A program made the position numbers and the translations under genes. Under the pieces are notes generated by a model. It saw only the letters and a program-made list of their open reading frames with translations. It ran no database searches and had not been told where the DNA came from. 6,364 bases of DNA from Anaerolineae bacterium (GTDB taxonomy: Bacteria; Chloroflexota; Anaerolineae; SSC4; Amarolineaceae), in contig CP059258.1 in NCBI GenBank assembly GCA_013693795.1, positions 1,492,542 to 1,498,905 of the forward strand, given 5' to 3'. Positions 1 to 5,990 of the stretch are shown piece after piece. Position 1 is the first letter of the stretch. Every line of letters begins with the position of its first letter.

Positions 1-435
1 CGCGACCAGTCCGGCGAGGTAACCGATGCGCTCGGCCATGTTCTCGATCACTTGCAGCATGACCTCGGGGTTGGCGGTGAGCAGGGGGCGCACCGTCTGA
101 CGGTGCAGCAGCCAGATGCCGACCGTTTCGAGGGCAATCGCCGTGGCCGGGTTGAACCGGCGGACGAAAGCGCCGGCCTCATTGAAGAGCCCCGGGCCGA
201 TGAAGCGCAGAATCTGCTCCCGCCCATCGGCGGCGTACTTGACCACTTTCAGCCAACCCGTGTGCACGATGTACAGGCTGGATGACTCATCGCCCTCCAA
301 AACCAGCGCACCGGGCGCGTACTCTTGCCAGGCCGCGACGCCTGCCAGGCGCGCCAGCAGATCCGGGGCCAGATGCCTGAAGTACGGAATCGTTTGCAGC
401 GTAGCGGTGAGGATGGTGGTGTCAGGTCGTGGCAT
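1..435 (-). CDS. Crp/Fnr-family regulator, N-terminal 145 residues (C-terminus outside window)
   Basis: Reading leftwards from an ATG at 435-433, 145 codons stay open to base 1. Residues about 15-120 form a cyclic-nucleotide-binding (cupin-like) domain. It opens with TIPYFRHLAPDLLARLA, then has the typical beta-roll segments LVLEGDESSSLYIVHTGWLKVVKY and GREQILRFIGPGLFNEAG (each given here only as a landmark). Residues about 122-145 (ANPEVMLQVIENMAERIGYL) start the long dimerisation helix. The winged-helix DNA-binding domain should follow beyond the window. In the phosphate-binding cassette the Glu is kept (NEAG), but the Arg-Ser pair that holds cAMP phosphate in E. coli CRP is replaced by NPAT. 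Cyclic AMP is therefore not the obvious ligand, and many Crp/Fnr paralogues share this NPAT/NPAS form. No good Shine-Dalgarno sequence precedes the start. No other in-frame ATG lies nearby, and the start fits the family's usual N-terminal length. Target genes cannot be inferred. Confidence 0.88.
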   Translation of the reverse strand, partial: MPRPDTTILTATLQTIPYFRHLAPDLLARLAGVAAWQEYAPGALVLEGDESSSLYIVHTGWLKVVKYAADGREQILRFIGPGLFNEAGAFVRRFNPATAIALETVGIWLLHRQTVRPLLTANPEVMLQVIENMAERIGYLAGLVA

Positions 436-581
436 TTGTGTGGCATCAATCCAACTTGAGAGCCATCTGTGGTTCTGAACTTGTCTCCTCTAGCCCCAAC
501 GTCAGCTGTACAGGTTGTTGAATCGCTTTCCAAACTCGGTCGTCGGTATTATGAAATACAACGCTCGCCCACCGGCCGGCA

Positions 582-733
582 CTAGGTAGGATGCGTACCA
601 GCTCCAGGCCATATAGGTATTGGGGTGTCGTTGTTCAGCCATACGGGGAAAGTAGCGAATAGTTGACATAGCAGCCAAACCGGCCGATCGTTGCTAACCC
701 GATCAGTGGCGTAGTATTGGAGACGACAATCAT
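582..733 (-). pseudogene. DUF3368/PIN-like toxin, broken remnant
   Basis: The start ATG (733-731) overlaps the antitoxin stop codon as ATGA, a 4-bp overlap typical of coupled toxin-antitoxin genes. The first 19 residues, MIVVSNTTPLIGLATIGRF, are the hallmark N-terminus of DUF3368 PIN-domain proteins. Asp is usual at the first acidic position in PIN nucleases, and DUF3368 proteins typically show this SNTxPLI version. Family members then continue roughly as DLLRQLFGTV. Here the original frame reads GCYVNYSLLSPYG and stops at 637-635. The expected LLxQLFAT appears one frame over (from about 678 to a TAG at 584-582), so one base seems to be missing near 676-680. After that, similarity fades, so most of the roughly 150-residue protein is absent or unrecognisable. 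It is very unlikely to give an active nuclease. Confidence 0.72.
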
Positions 734-1014
734 GCGCGTGGCTTGACGTCAAGCATAGCCACTGACTCGAACTCTTCGGCCGGCTCGTCCGCTGTATAAT
801 TGACATAGGCGATCCCACGAGCACGTAGCAGGTCCAGGAATGCGATGCGGCTGATATTCAATAGCCTTGCTGCTTTGCCGGAGGATATTCGTCCTTCAAG
901 AAAAAGAGTTAACACCAGCCATTCGGTGATACGGCCTTGTACTTCCTCTTTGCCCAGACCCAATCGAAGCAAAGATGTTGGCAAGCGCACTTCAAAGGCT
1001 GTTTCTATCGTCAT
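730..1014 (-). CDS. UPF0175 family small HTH protein (probable antitoxin)
   Basis: A 94-residue protein of normal length for UPF0175. Residues about 24-40 form an Arg/Glu-rich helix. Residues 41-67 hold the family signature GRISSGKAARLLNISR, followed by AFLDLLRARGIAYVNYT, a helix-turn-helix-like unit ending in the conserved aromatic 'Y-x-Y/D-Y' region. The tail is acidic (DEPAEEFES). UPF0175 proteins usually sit directly upstream of a DUF3368/PIN toxin and are thought to be its VapB-like antitoxin and autorepressor; that arrangement is seen here. The ATG at 1014 was chosen because GGAGGT lies 8 bases upstream. An earlier in-frame ATG at 1071 would add 19 residues unlike the family and would swallow the promoter and SD. 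The gene looks intact although its partner is broken. The antitoxin role is inferred from family and context. Confidence 0.85.
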   Translation of the reverse strand: MTIETAFEVRLPTSLLRLGLGKEEVQGRITEWLVLTLFLEGRISSGKAARLLNISRIAFLDLLRARGIAYVNYTADEPAEEFESVAMLDVKPRA

Positions 1015-1022
1015 TGCACAGT

Positions 1023-1028
1023 ACCTCC
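1023..1028 (-). promoter_or_regulatory. Shine-Dalgarno site deciding the UPF0175 start
   Basis: On the minus strand the sequence reads GGAGGT, followed by eight bases and the ATG at 1014. This is a near-consensus SD at good spacing. It favours the 94-residue start over the longer frame beginning at 1071. Confidence 0.75.
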
Positions 1029-1034
1029 ACACCC

Positions 1035-1043
1035 AGTATACCA
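1035..1043 (-). promoter_or_regulatory. Candidate extended -10 promoter of the toxin-antitoxin operon
   Basis: On the minus strand the sequence reads TGGTATACT, an extended -10 (TGn plus TATACT, five of six to consensus). No good -35 sits 17 bases upstream (AGGGCA), which is tolerable for extended -10 promoters. A TTGACC lies only 10 bases upstream, too close to serve. Transcription would begin near 1028, at the SD, giving a very short leader. Prediction only. Confidence 0.35.
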
Positions 1044-1125
1044 CAGTTTCGGTCAAATGCCCTGCATGCAAGAAAAACTCTAGCTCATGGCAGGTAGCGC
1101 TCTGACATCACCGTTCTCCAGCGCG

Positions 1126-1147
1126 TCTAGACGCTTGATGCATATTG
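1126..1147 (+). repeat. Left terminal inverted repeat of the IS
   Basis: It begins TCTAGACGCTTGATGC and ends ATATTG, and is an exact 22-base reverse complement of 2239-2260. Similarity stops immediately inside and outside it, so these are well-defined ends. It lies just beyond the stop codon of the transposase (1166). Confidence 0.88.
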
Positions 1148-1165
1148 GTTCCGAGACTCAATGAC

Positions 1166-2152
1166 TCACAAGATGAGTGTCTGGAACGCCAAGTCGGGGC
1201 GGTCACAATGTCGATTGATCAGAATGCCAAGGTCATAGGCAGCTATCTTGGCGCTGATGCGAGTGAACAAACCCCAGGTTGTATGCGCCCTGGGGAAGTG
1301 TAGGCCGAAGCTCTCACACAGGTTGGCGAAGGCCGTTTCGATGGCCTGCCGTAAGCTTGAGAACCAGATTCTGGCGCTGTGCCGCTCGCACTCGGGCGGC
1401 GTCAGGATCGTAGCCTGGTAGTCTTGGCCCAATGCACATGCCAATCTTCACCGCTGTAGCCGAGATCAGCGACAATTGGGCAGCGGCGATTGGCGCCACA
1501 ACTCTGCGTTGGTCGATCCAATCGGTAGGCGGCTCCAGCCGCAGAGCGTCCTGTGCGTTCTCAGGGCCAGAGAGTTGCGGAACGCCAATGCGACTGCTCA
1601 GAAGGAGTTCGGTTAGCCAGTGATCCTGGATGTTGCCAGCGGCCAAGGTCCAGCCAGTGGCTGCACCGCTGGAACTAACCACCAGCAACAGGTGTAGGCC
1701 ATAGAAGTAACGGTCGTTACCGCCCTTGCCAATGCGGGCAATGTCCGCCAACCACCCCGGTGGAAAGATCGAGCGCCCCGTGCGATCGGTATGGGCGCAC
1801 AATCCATGATCTCACAGTCTTGTGGCGACCACAACTGGTTGGCCACAGCCTGTTGGATCAAGATGTAGGCGCCCCACAGACGGCGCAACCGCCGATTGAA
1901 AGCGCTTTGGCTGGTCATGCCAGGAAAGAACCGACGTAAGTGCTTTTGTGCATAGCGCACAAACCCGCGTTCGGTCTTCCACGGCACACCTGAACGCCAC
2001 TGGGCAGCCAGTCCTAAGCACAGCACTTCCGAGTCGCTCAGATGCGGCGTTGGCCCACCGCTGTTCGGCATCTTGGGCCTTACGAAATCCTTGTGCAGAT
2101 CGTCCGTGATCACGTACAATGTCGTCAGGAAGGTTTCGAGATCGAGTGACAT
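1166..2152 (-). pseudogene. IS982-like DDE transposase with three apparent -1 frameshifts
   Basis: The ATG at 2152 is preceded by AGAGGTG. The first frame gives FLTTLYVITDDLHKD, LSDSEVLCLGLAAQW, a basic segment GFVRYAQKHLRRFFPG, SQSAFNRRLRRLW, and IMDCAPIPIARG with the first presumed catalytic Asp (residue 117). Near 1757-1765 one C seems lost from a CCACC-GGGG run, and the protein continues one frame over with ADIARIGKGGNDRYFYGLHL and GWTLAAGNIQDHWL. Near 1498-1515 it shifts again to SCGANRRCPIVADLGYSGED, holding the presumed second Asp (1467-1465). Near 1425-1430 a third shift restores the first frame. There QDYQATILTPPE leads to IETAFANLCESFGLHF with the presumed Glu (1339-1337), then TRISAKIAAYDLGILINR and a stop at 1168-1166. 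All three catalytic residues survive but no single frame joins them. The family call rests on the N-terminal motifs and the DxxPIP motif. The element-level name is unknown to me. Confidence 0.8.
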
Positions 2153-2238
2153 GGCATCACCTCTGCTAAGGAATTGCCATTCTCTTACTCGAACCTTCCT
2201 CCCTTGTCAATGATCAACCGCCAACTTGCACGACCATT

Positions 2239-2260
2239 CAATATGCATCAAGCGTCTAGA
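2239..2260 (-). repeat. Right terminal inverted repeat of the IS
   Basis: On the plus strand it reads CAATATGCATCAAGCG then TCTAGA, the exact inverse of 1126-1147. It lies 87 bases upstream of the transposase start. Its last five bases (CTAGA, 2256-2260) are also the start of the first array unit, so IS end and array share these bases. Confidence 0.88.
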
Positions 2261-2673
2261 GTCAACCGTCCCTACGGGACGGGCGCGTATCCCACGCGGC
2301 ATGGGCTAAAATCGGGCGTCTCTACGGGACGCGATTCTGCGCCGTACCTTCCGCCGCGTCGGGGCGTTCGCCCCTAAAATCGGGCGTCCCTACGGGACGG
2401 GCGTATCCGCGGCATGGGCTAAAGTCGGGCGTCCCTACGGGGCGCGATCTCGCGCGCACCTTCCACTCCGACGGAACGTTCGACATCCGCCATCGACCGC
2501 ACCGCGCCCCGTAGGGGCGCATGAATTTGGCCCCGATGCACGTACGCGTTCGCGCGTCCCGTAGGGACGCCTGAATTTAGCCCCGATGCACGTACGCGTT
2601 CTCCGCGTCCCGTAGGGACGCATGAATTGCGCATCGCGGCGCGCATTCTCGCGCCCCGCCGAGACGTTCGGCC
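2256..2673. repeat. Array unit 1 (418 bp, with duplicated reverse module)
   Basis: It has four forward cores, then three reverse cores instead of two. The extra one comes from a tandem ~50-bp module (2521-2570 and 2571-2621, each running from TGAATTT through GCCCCGATGCACG to a core). Two forward cores carry single changes: CGTCTC in the left arm (2317-2331) and GGGGCG in the right arm (about 2430-2444). Its linker (CACTCCGACGGAACGTTCGA) is shared with unit 6. Confidence 0.85.
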
Positions 2674-3041
2674 CTAGAGTCAACCGTCCCTACGGGACGG
2701 GCGCGTATCCCACGCGGCATGGGCTAAAATCGGGCGTCCCTACGGGACGCGATCCCGCCGTACCTTCCGCCGCGTCGGGGCGTTCGCCCCTAAAATCGGG
2801 CGTCCCTACGGGACGGGCGCGTATCCCGCGGCATGGGCTAAAGTCGGGCGTCCCTATGGGACGCGATCTCGCGCGCACCTTCCGCTCCGACGGCGCGTTC
2901 AACATTCGCCATCGACCGCACCGCGCCCCGTAGGGGCGCATGAATTTAGCCCCGATACACGTGCGTTCTCACGCGTCCCGTAGGGACGCATGAATTGCGC
3001 ATCGCGGCACGCATTCTCGCACCCCGTCGAGACGTTCGGCC
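2674..3041. repeat. Array unit 2 (368 bp, basic form)
   Basis: Basic unit with four forward and two reverse cores. Its linker reads CGCTCCGACGGCGCGTTCAA, a version not seen in the other units. The fourth forward core has TAT instead of TAC at its centre. Confidence 0.85.
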
Positions 3042-3524
3042 CTAGAGTCAACCGTCCCTACGGGACGGGCGTGTATCCCCGTGGCATGGGCTAAAGTCGG
3101 GCGTCCCTACGGGACGCGATCCCGCCGTACCTTCCGCCGCGTCGGGGCGTTCGCCCCTAAAATCGGGCGTCCCTACGGGACGGGCGCGTATCCCGCGGCA
3201 TGGGCTAAAGTCGGGCGTCCCTACGGGACGCGATCCGCGCCGTACCTTCCGCCGCGTCGGGGCGTTCGCCCCTAAAATCGGGCGTCCCTACGGGACGGGC
3301 GCGTATCCGCGGCATGGGCTAAAGTCGGGCGTCCCTACGGGACGCGATCCGCGCCGTACCTTCCGCCCCGACGGCGTGTTCAACATTCGCCATTGACCGC
3401 ACCGCGCCCCGTAGGGGTGCATGAATTTAGCCCCGATACACGTGCGCGTTCTCGCGTCCCGTAGGGACGCATGAATTGCGCATCGCGGCACGCGCATTCT
3501 CGCGCCCCGCCGAGACGTTCGGTC
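3042..3524. repeat. Array unit 3 (483 bp, with duplicated forward module)
   Basis: It contains the ~114-bp forward module twice (3121-3234 and 3235-3348). Each copy runs from CCGTACCTTCCGCCGCG through GGGGCGTTCGCCCC and two cores to GGGACGCGAT, giving six forward and two reverse cores. The two copies are nearly identical, indicating a recent duplication. Confidence 0.85.
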
Positions 3525-3896
3525 CTAGAGTCAACCGTCCCTACGGGACGGGCGTGTATCCCCGTGGCATGGGCTAAAGTCGGGCGTCCCTACGGGACGC
3601 GATTCTGCGCCGTACCTTCCGCCGCGTCGGGGCGTTCGCCCCTAAAATCGGGCGTCCCTACGGGACGGGCGCGTATCCCGCGGCATGGGCTAAAGTCGGG
3701 CGTCCCTACGGGACGCGATCCCGCCGTACCTTCCGCCCCGACGGCGTGTTCAACATTCGCCATTGACCGCACCGCGCCCCGTAGGGGTGCATGAATTTAG
3801 CCCCGATACACGTACGCGTTCTCACGCGTCCCGTAGGGACGCATGAATTGCGCATCGCGGCACGCGCATTCTCGCACCCCGTCGAGACGTTCGGTC
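3525..3896. repeat. Array unit 4 (372 bp, basic form)
   Basis: Four forward and two reverse cores. The linker GCCCCGACGGCGTGTTCAAC and the GGGGTGC wobble variant of the first reverse core match units 3 and 8. Confidence 0.85.
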
Positions 3897-4381
3897 CTAG
3901 AGTCAACCGTCCCTACGGGACGGGCGTGTATCCCCGTGGCATGGGCTAAAGTCGGGCGTCCCTACGGGACGCGATTCTGCGCCGTACCTTCCGCCGCGTC
4001 GGGGCGTTCGCCCCTAAAATCGGGCGTCCCTACGGGACGGGCGCGTATCCCACGCGGCATGGGCTAAAATCGGGCGTCCCTACGGGACGCGATTCTGCGC
4101 CGTACCTTCCGCCGCGTCGGGGCGTTCGCCCCTAAAATCGGGCGTCCCTACGGGACGGGCGTATCCCACGCGGCATGGGCTAAAGTCGGGCGTCCCTATG
4201 GGACGCGATCTCGCGTCGCACCTTCCGCTCCGACGGAACGTTCGACATTCGCCATCGACCGCACCGCGCCCCGTAGGGGTGCATGAATTTAGCCCCGATA
4301 CACGCGCGTTCTCCGCGTCCCGTAGGGACGCATGAATTGCGCATCGCGGCACGCATTCGCGCCCCGCCGAGACGTTCGGTC
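3897..4381. repeat. Array unit 5 (485 bp, with duplicated forward module)
   Basis: The forward module is again doubled (about 3976-4093 and 4094-4209), as in unit 3. The linker is the GAACGTTCGACATTCG type shared with unit 7, so unit 5 is not simply a copy of unit 3. Confidence 0.85.
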
Positions 4382-4796
4382 CTAGAGTCAACCGTCCCTA
4401 CGGGACGGGCGTGTATCCCCGTGGCATGGGCTAAAGTCGGGCGTCCCTACGGGACGCGATTCTGCGCCGTACCTTCCGTCGCGTCGGGGCGTTCGCCCCT
4501 AAAATCGGGCGTTCCTACGGGACGGGCGCGTATCCCGCGGCATGGGCTAAAGTTGGGCGCCCCTATGGGACGCGACGCGCCACACCTTCCACTCCGACGG
4601 AACGTTCGACATCCGCCATCGACCGCACCGCGCCCCGTAGGGGCGCATGAATTTGGATGCACGTGCGCGTTCTCGCGCGTCCCGTAGGGACGCCTGAATT
4701 TAGCCCCGATGCACGTGCGCGTTCTCCGCGTCCCGTAGGGACGCATGAATTGCGCATCGCGGCACGCATTCTCGCGCCCCGCCGAGACGTTCGGCC
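4382..4796. repeat. Array unit 6 (415 bp, with duplicated reverse module)
   Basis: It has three reverse cores through a duplicated reverse module (about 4647-4692 and 4693-4743). It shares with unit 1 both this duplication and the CACTCCGACGGAACG linker. It is the most diverged unit, with CGTTCC at 4510-4524 and CGCCCCTATGGGACG at 4558-4572. A short deletion removes AGCCCCG after the first TGAATTTGG. Confidence 0.85.
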
Positions 4797-5167
4797 CTAG
4801 AGTCAACCGTCCCTACGGGACGGGCGTGTATCCCCGTGGCATGGGCTAAAGTCGGGCGTCCCTACGGGACGCGATTCTGCGCCGTACCTTCCGCCGCGCG
4901 GGGCGTTCGCCCCTAAAATCGGGCGTCCCTACGGGACGGGCGCGTATCCCACGCGGCATGGGCTAAAGTCGGGCGTCCCTATGGGACGCGATCTCGCGTC
5001 GCACCTTCCGCTCCGACGGAACGTTCGACATTCGCCATCGACCGCACCGCGCCCCGTAGGGGTGCATTTAGCCCCGATACACGTGCGCGTTCTCACGCGT
5101 CCCGTAGGGACGCCTGAATTGCGCATCGAGGCACGCGCATTCTCGCACCCCGTCGAGACGTTCGCCC
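4797..5167. repeat. Array unit 7 (371 bp, basic form)
   Basis: Four forward and two reverse cores, with the linker of the unit 5 type. The first reverse core is followed by GTGCATTTAGCCCC, lacking the TGAA present in other units. The adjacent hairpin has lost a T (CCGCGCGGGG). Confidence 0.85.
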
Positions 5168-5538
5168 CTAGAGTCAACCGTCCCTACGGGACGGGCGTGT
5201 ATCCCCGTGGCATGGGCTAAAGTCGGGCGTCCCTACGGGACGCGATCCCGCCGTACCTTCCGCCGCGCCGGGGCGTTCGCCCCTAAAATCGGGCGTCCCT
5301 ACGGGACGGGCGCGTATCCCGCGGCATGGGCTAAAGTCGGGCGTCCCTACGGGACGCGATCCCGCGCCGTACCTTCCGCCCCGACGGCGTGTTCAACATT
5401 CGCCATTGACCGCACCGCGCCCCGTAGGGGTGCATGAATTTAGCCCCGATACACGTACGCGTTCTCCGCGTCCCGTAGGGACGCATGAATTGCGCATCGC
5501 GGCACGCGCATTCTCGCACCCCGTCGAGACGTTCGGCC
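5168..5538. repeat. Array unit 8 (371 bp, basic form)
   Basis: Basic form with four forward and two reverse cores; linker and wobble variant as in units 3 and 4. It is the last complete unit. Confidence 0.85.
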
Positions 5539-5695
5539 CTAGAGTCAACCGTCCCTACGGGACGGGCGTGTATCCCCGTGGCATGGGCTAAAGTCGGGCG
5601 TCCCTACGGGACGCGATCCCGCGCCGTACCTTCCGCCGCGTCGGGGCATTCGCCCCTAAAATCGGGCGTCCCTACGGGACGGGCGTTTAGGGGCG
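5539..5695. repeat. Array unit 9 (partial, 157 bp)
   Basis: Contains only the first two forward cores and the first core of the forward module, then ends in the closing palindrome at 5651-5695. The reverse half is missing. Confidence 0.85.
5651..5695. repeat. Closing nested palindrome of the array
   Basis: Perfect 10-base arms CGCCCCTAAA (5651-5660) and TTTAGGGGCG (5686-5695) enclose the 15-bp core palindrome at 5667-5681. The left arm is part of every forward module, but the inverted right arm occurs only here, at the edge of the array. A transcript or single strand could fold into a two-tier hairpin. It may represent a complete ancestral element or a true boundary. Confidence 0.8.
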
Positions 5696-5836
5696 CCATC
5701 GAGGCCCAACCGGCGCCGTTCCAGACATCGATCTTCAAGCCGTTACCGGCGGTGATACGCATCCAGGGCGCGTCGGCCCCAGCTTGAAACCAACTGCGGT
5801 CGCCACCCTGGCCGAGGATTGTCCAGTTCCGATGTT
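5696..5836 (-). other. Possible coding remnant (open frame, no start), otherwise intergenic
   Basis: Immediately after an in-frame TAA at about 5839-5837 the minus strand stays open and reads WTILGQGGDRSWFQ, then APWMRITAGNGL and IDVWNGAGWASMAPL. It then runs into the array as NARPVGTPDF until a TAG near 5608. The Trp- and Gly-rich composition looks like an extracellular beta-rich domain more than random GC-rich DNA, but I do not recognise the family and there is no SD-start pair. It may be the tail of a lost gene. The opposite strand shows nothing convincing. Confidence 0.25.
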
Positions 5837-5837
5837 A

Positions 5838-5860
5838 GCCTGGCGCTTGCAGCGCCAGGC
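5838..5860. repeat. Strong 10-bp hairpin without U-tract
   Basis: GCCTGGCGCT and AGCGCCAGGC are perfect inverted arms around TGC. No T-run follows on either strand, so it is not a standard intrinsic terminator. It lies between the putative remnant and the promoter of the exported-protein gene. It is unrelated in sequence to the array core. Confidence 0.6.
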
Positions 5861-5890
5861 GTACCGCGCGCCGCCATCAACGCCGCGCGT

Positions 5891-5919
5891 TTGTGTTTCC
5901 GCTGCACACCCGCTAGAAT
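5891..5919 (+). promoter_or_regulatory. Candidate sigma-70-type promoter of the exported-protein gene
   Basis: TTGTGT (5891-5896) and TAGAAT (5914-5919) are separated by exactly 17 bases. The -10 matches five of six consensus positions and the -35 only three. Transcription would start near 5926, leaving a leader of about 65 bases before the ATG at 5991. Prediction only. Confidence 0.4.
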
Positions 5920-5977
5920 GAATGTGCGCGCCGGCTGCGCATCGTTTCCCAGATGATACCGTCGAGCCGCTGCCCCC

Positions 5978-5984
5978 AAGGAGG
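5978..5984 (+). promoter_or_regulatory. Shine-Dalgarno site of the exported-protein gene
   Basis: AAGGAGG ends six bases before the ATG at 5991. This is a near-perfect SD at optimal spacing and fixes the start codon. Confidence 0.85.
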
Positions 5985-5990
5985 ATTTAC

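Larger units (their letters stand above)
1126..2260 (-). mobile_element. IS982-like insertion sequence, decayed
   Basis: A 1,135-bp segment is bounded by perfect 22-bp inverted repeats (1126-1147 and 2239-2260) and contains one long transposase gene on the minus strand. Size and one-gene layout fit the IS982 family (about 1 kb). The outermost six bases at both ends are TCTAGA, itself a palindrome. They may therefore be either the tips of the inverted repeats or a 6-bp target duplication (or part of one). If they are target sequence, the element proper is about 1132-2254 with 16-bp repeats. The right end abuts the repeat array, which resumes at CTAGAGTCAACC exactly as inside each array unit. 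The left flank is not array sequence. The element is probably immobile because its transposase is frameshifted. Confidence 0.8.
2256..5695. repeat. 3.4-kb higher-order array of inverted 15-bp palindromes (REP/BIME-like satellite)
   Basis: This non-coding block holds about 57 copies of the 15-bp imperfect palindrome CGTCCC-TAC-GGGACG (forward) or CGTCCC-GTA-GGGACG (reverse complement), roughly one per 60 bp. Read from its GTAG, nearly every copy extends into a consensus GTAGGGACGCnnGAnTTTAG, so copies in both orientations belong to one family. They are organised in a unit of about 370 bp: four forward copies, then a linker with GTTCRACATTCGCC, then two reverse copies, then GAGACGTTCGG(C/T)CCTAGA. 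CTAGA starts fall at 2256, 2674, 3042, 3525, 3897, 4382, 4797, 5168 and 5539, giving spacings of 418, 368, 483, 372, 485, 415, 371 and 371. These are not consistently multiples of three, so no frame is kept and the Pro/Gly/Arg-rich open frames across it are spurious. Function is unknown. Confidence 0.93.

Noticed and set aside
845..1105. Plus-strand open frame opposite the UPF0175 gene
   Set aside because: It is antisense to a recognised family with its own SD, and its translation shows no domain.
1111..1125. Array remnant left of the IS (CGTTCTCCAGCG resembles CGTTCTCCGCG in the array)
   Set aside because: Only about a dozen bases match with a gap and no core palindrome follows; it may be chance.
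2256..5695. Many open frames in the array giving peptides rich in RPYGTGAYP, VPTGRD and RPVGTPDF
   Set aside because: They occur in several frames of both strands, unit lengths are not multiples of three, there are no SD sites, and each ends after one unit or so. They are translations of the repeat.
2256..5695. CRISPR array
   Set aside because: The sequences between cores are themselves repeated, spacing is irregular, cores occur in both orientations, and no cas genes or leader are seen.
2256..5695. Iteron-type replication origin or array of regulator-binding sites
   Set aside because: No replication gene, AT-rich segment or DnaA boxes adjoin it, and the GC-rich hairpin cores with modular inverted layout fit REP-like elements better.
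5838..5860. Rho-independent terminator
   Set aside because: The hairpin is perfect but no T-run follows on either strand.
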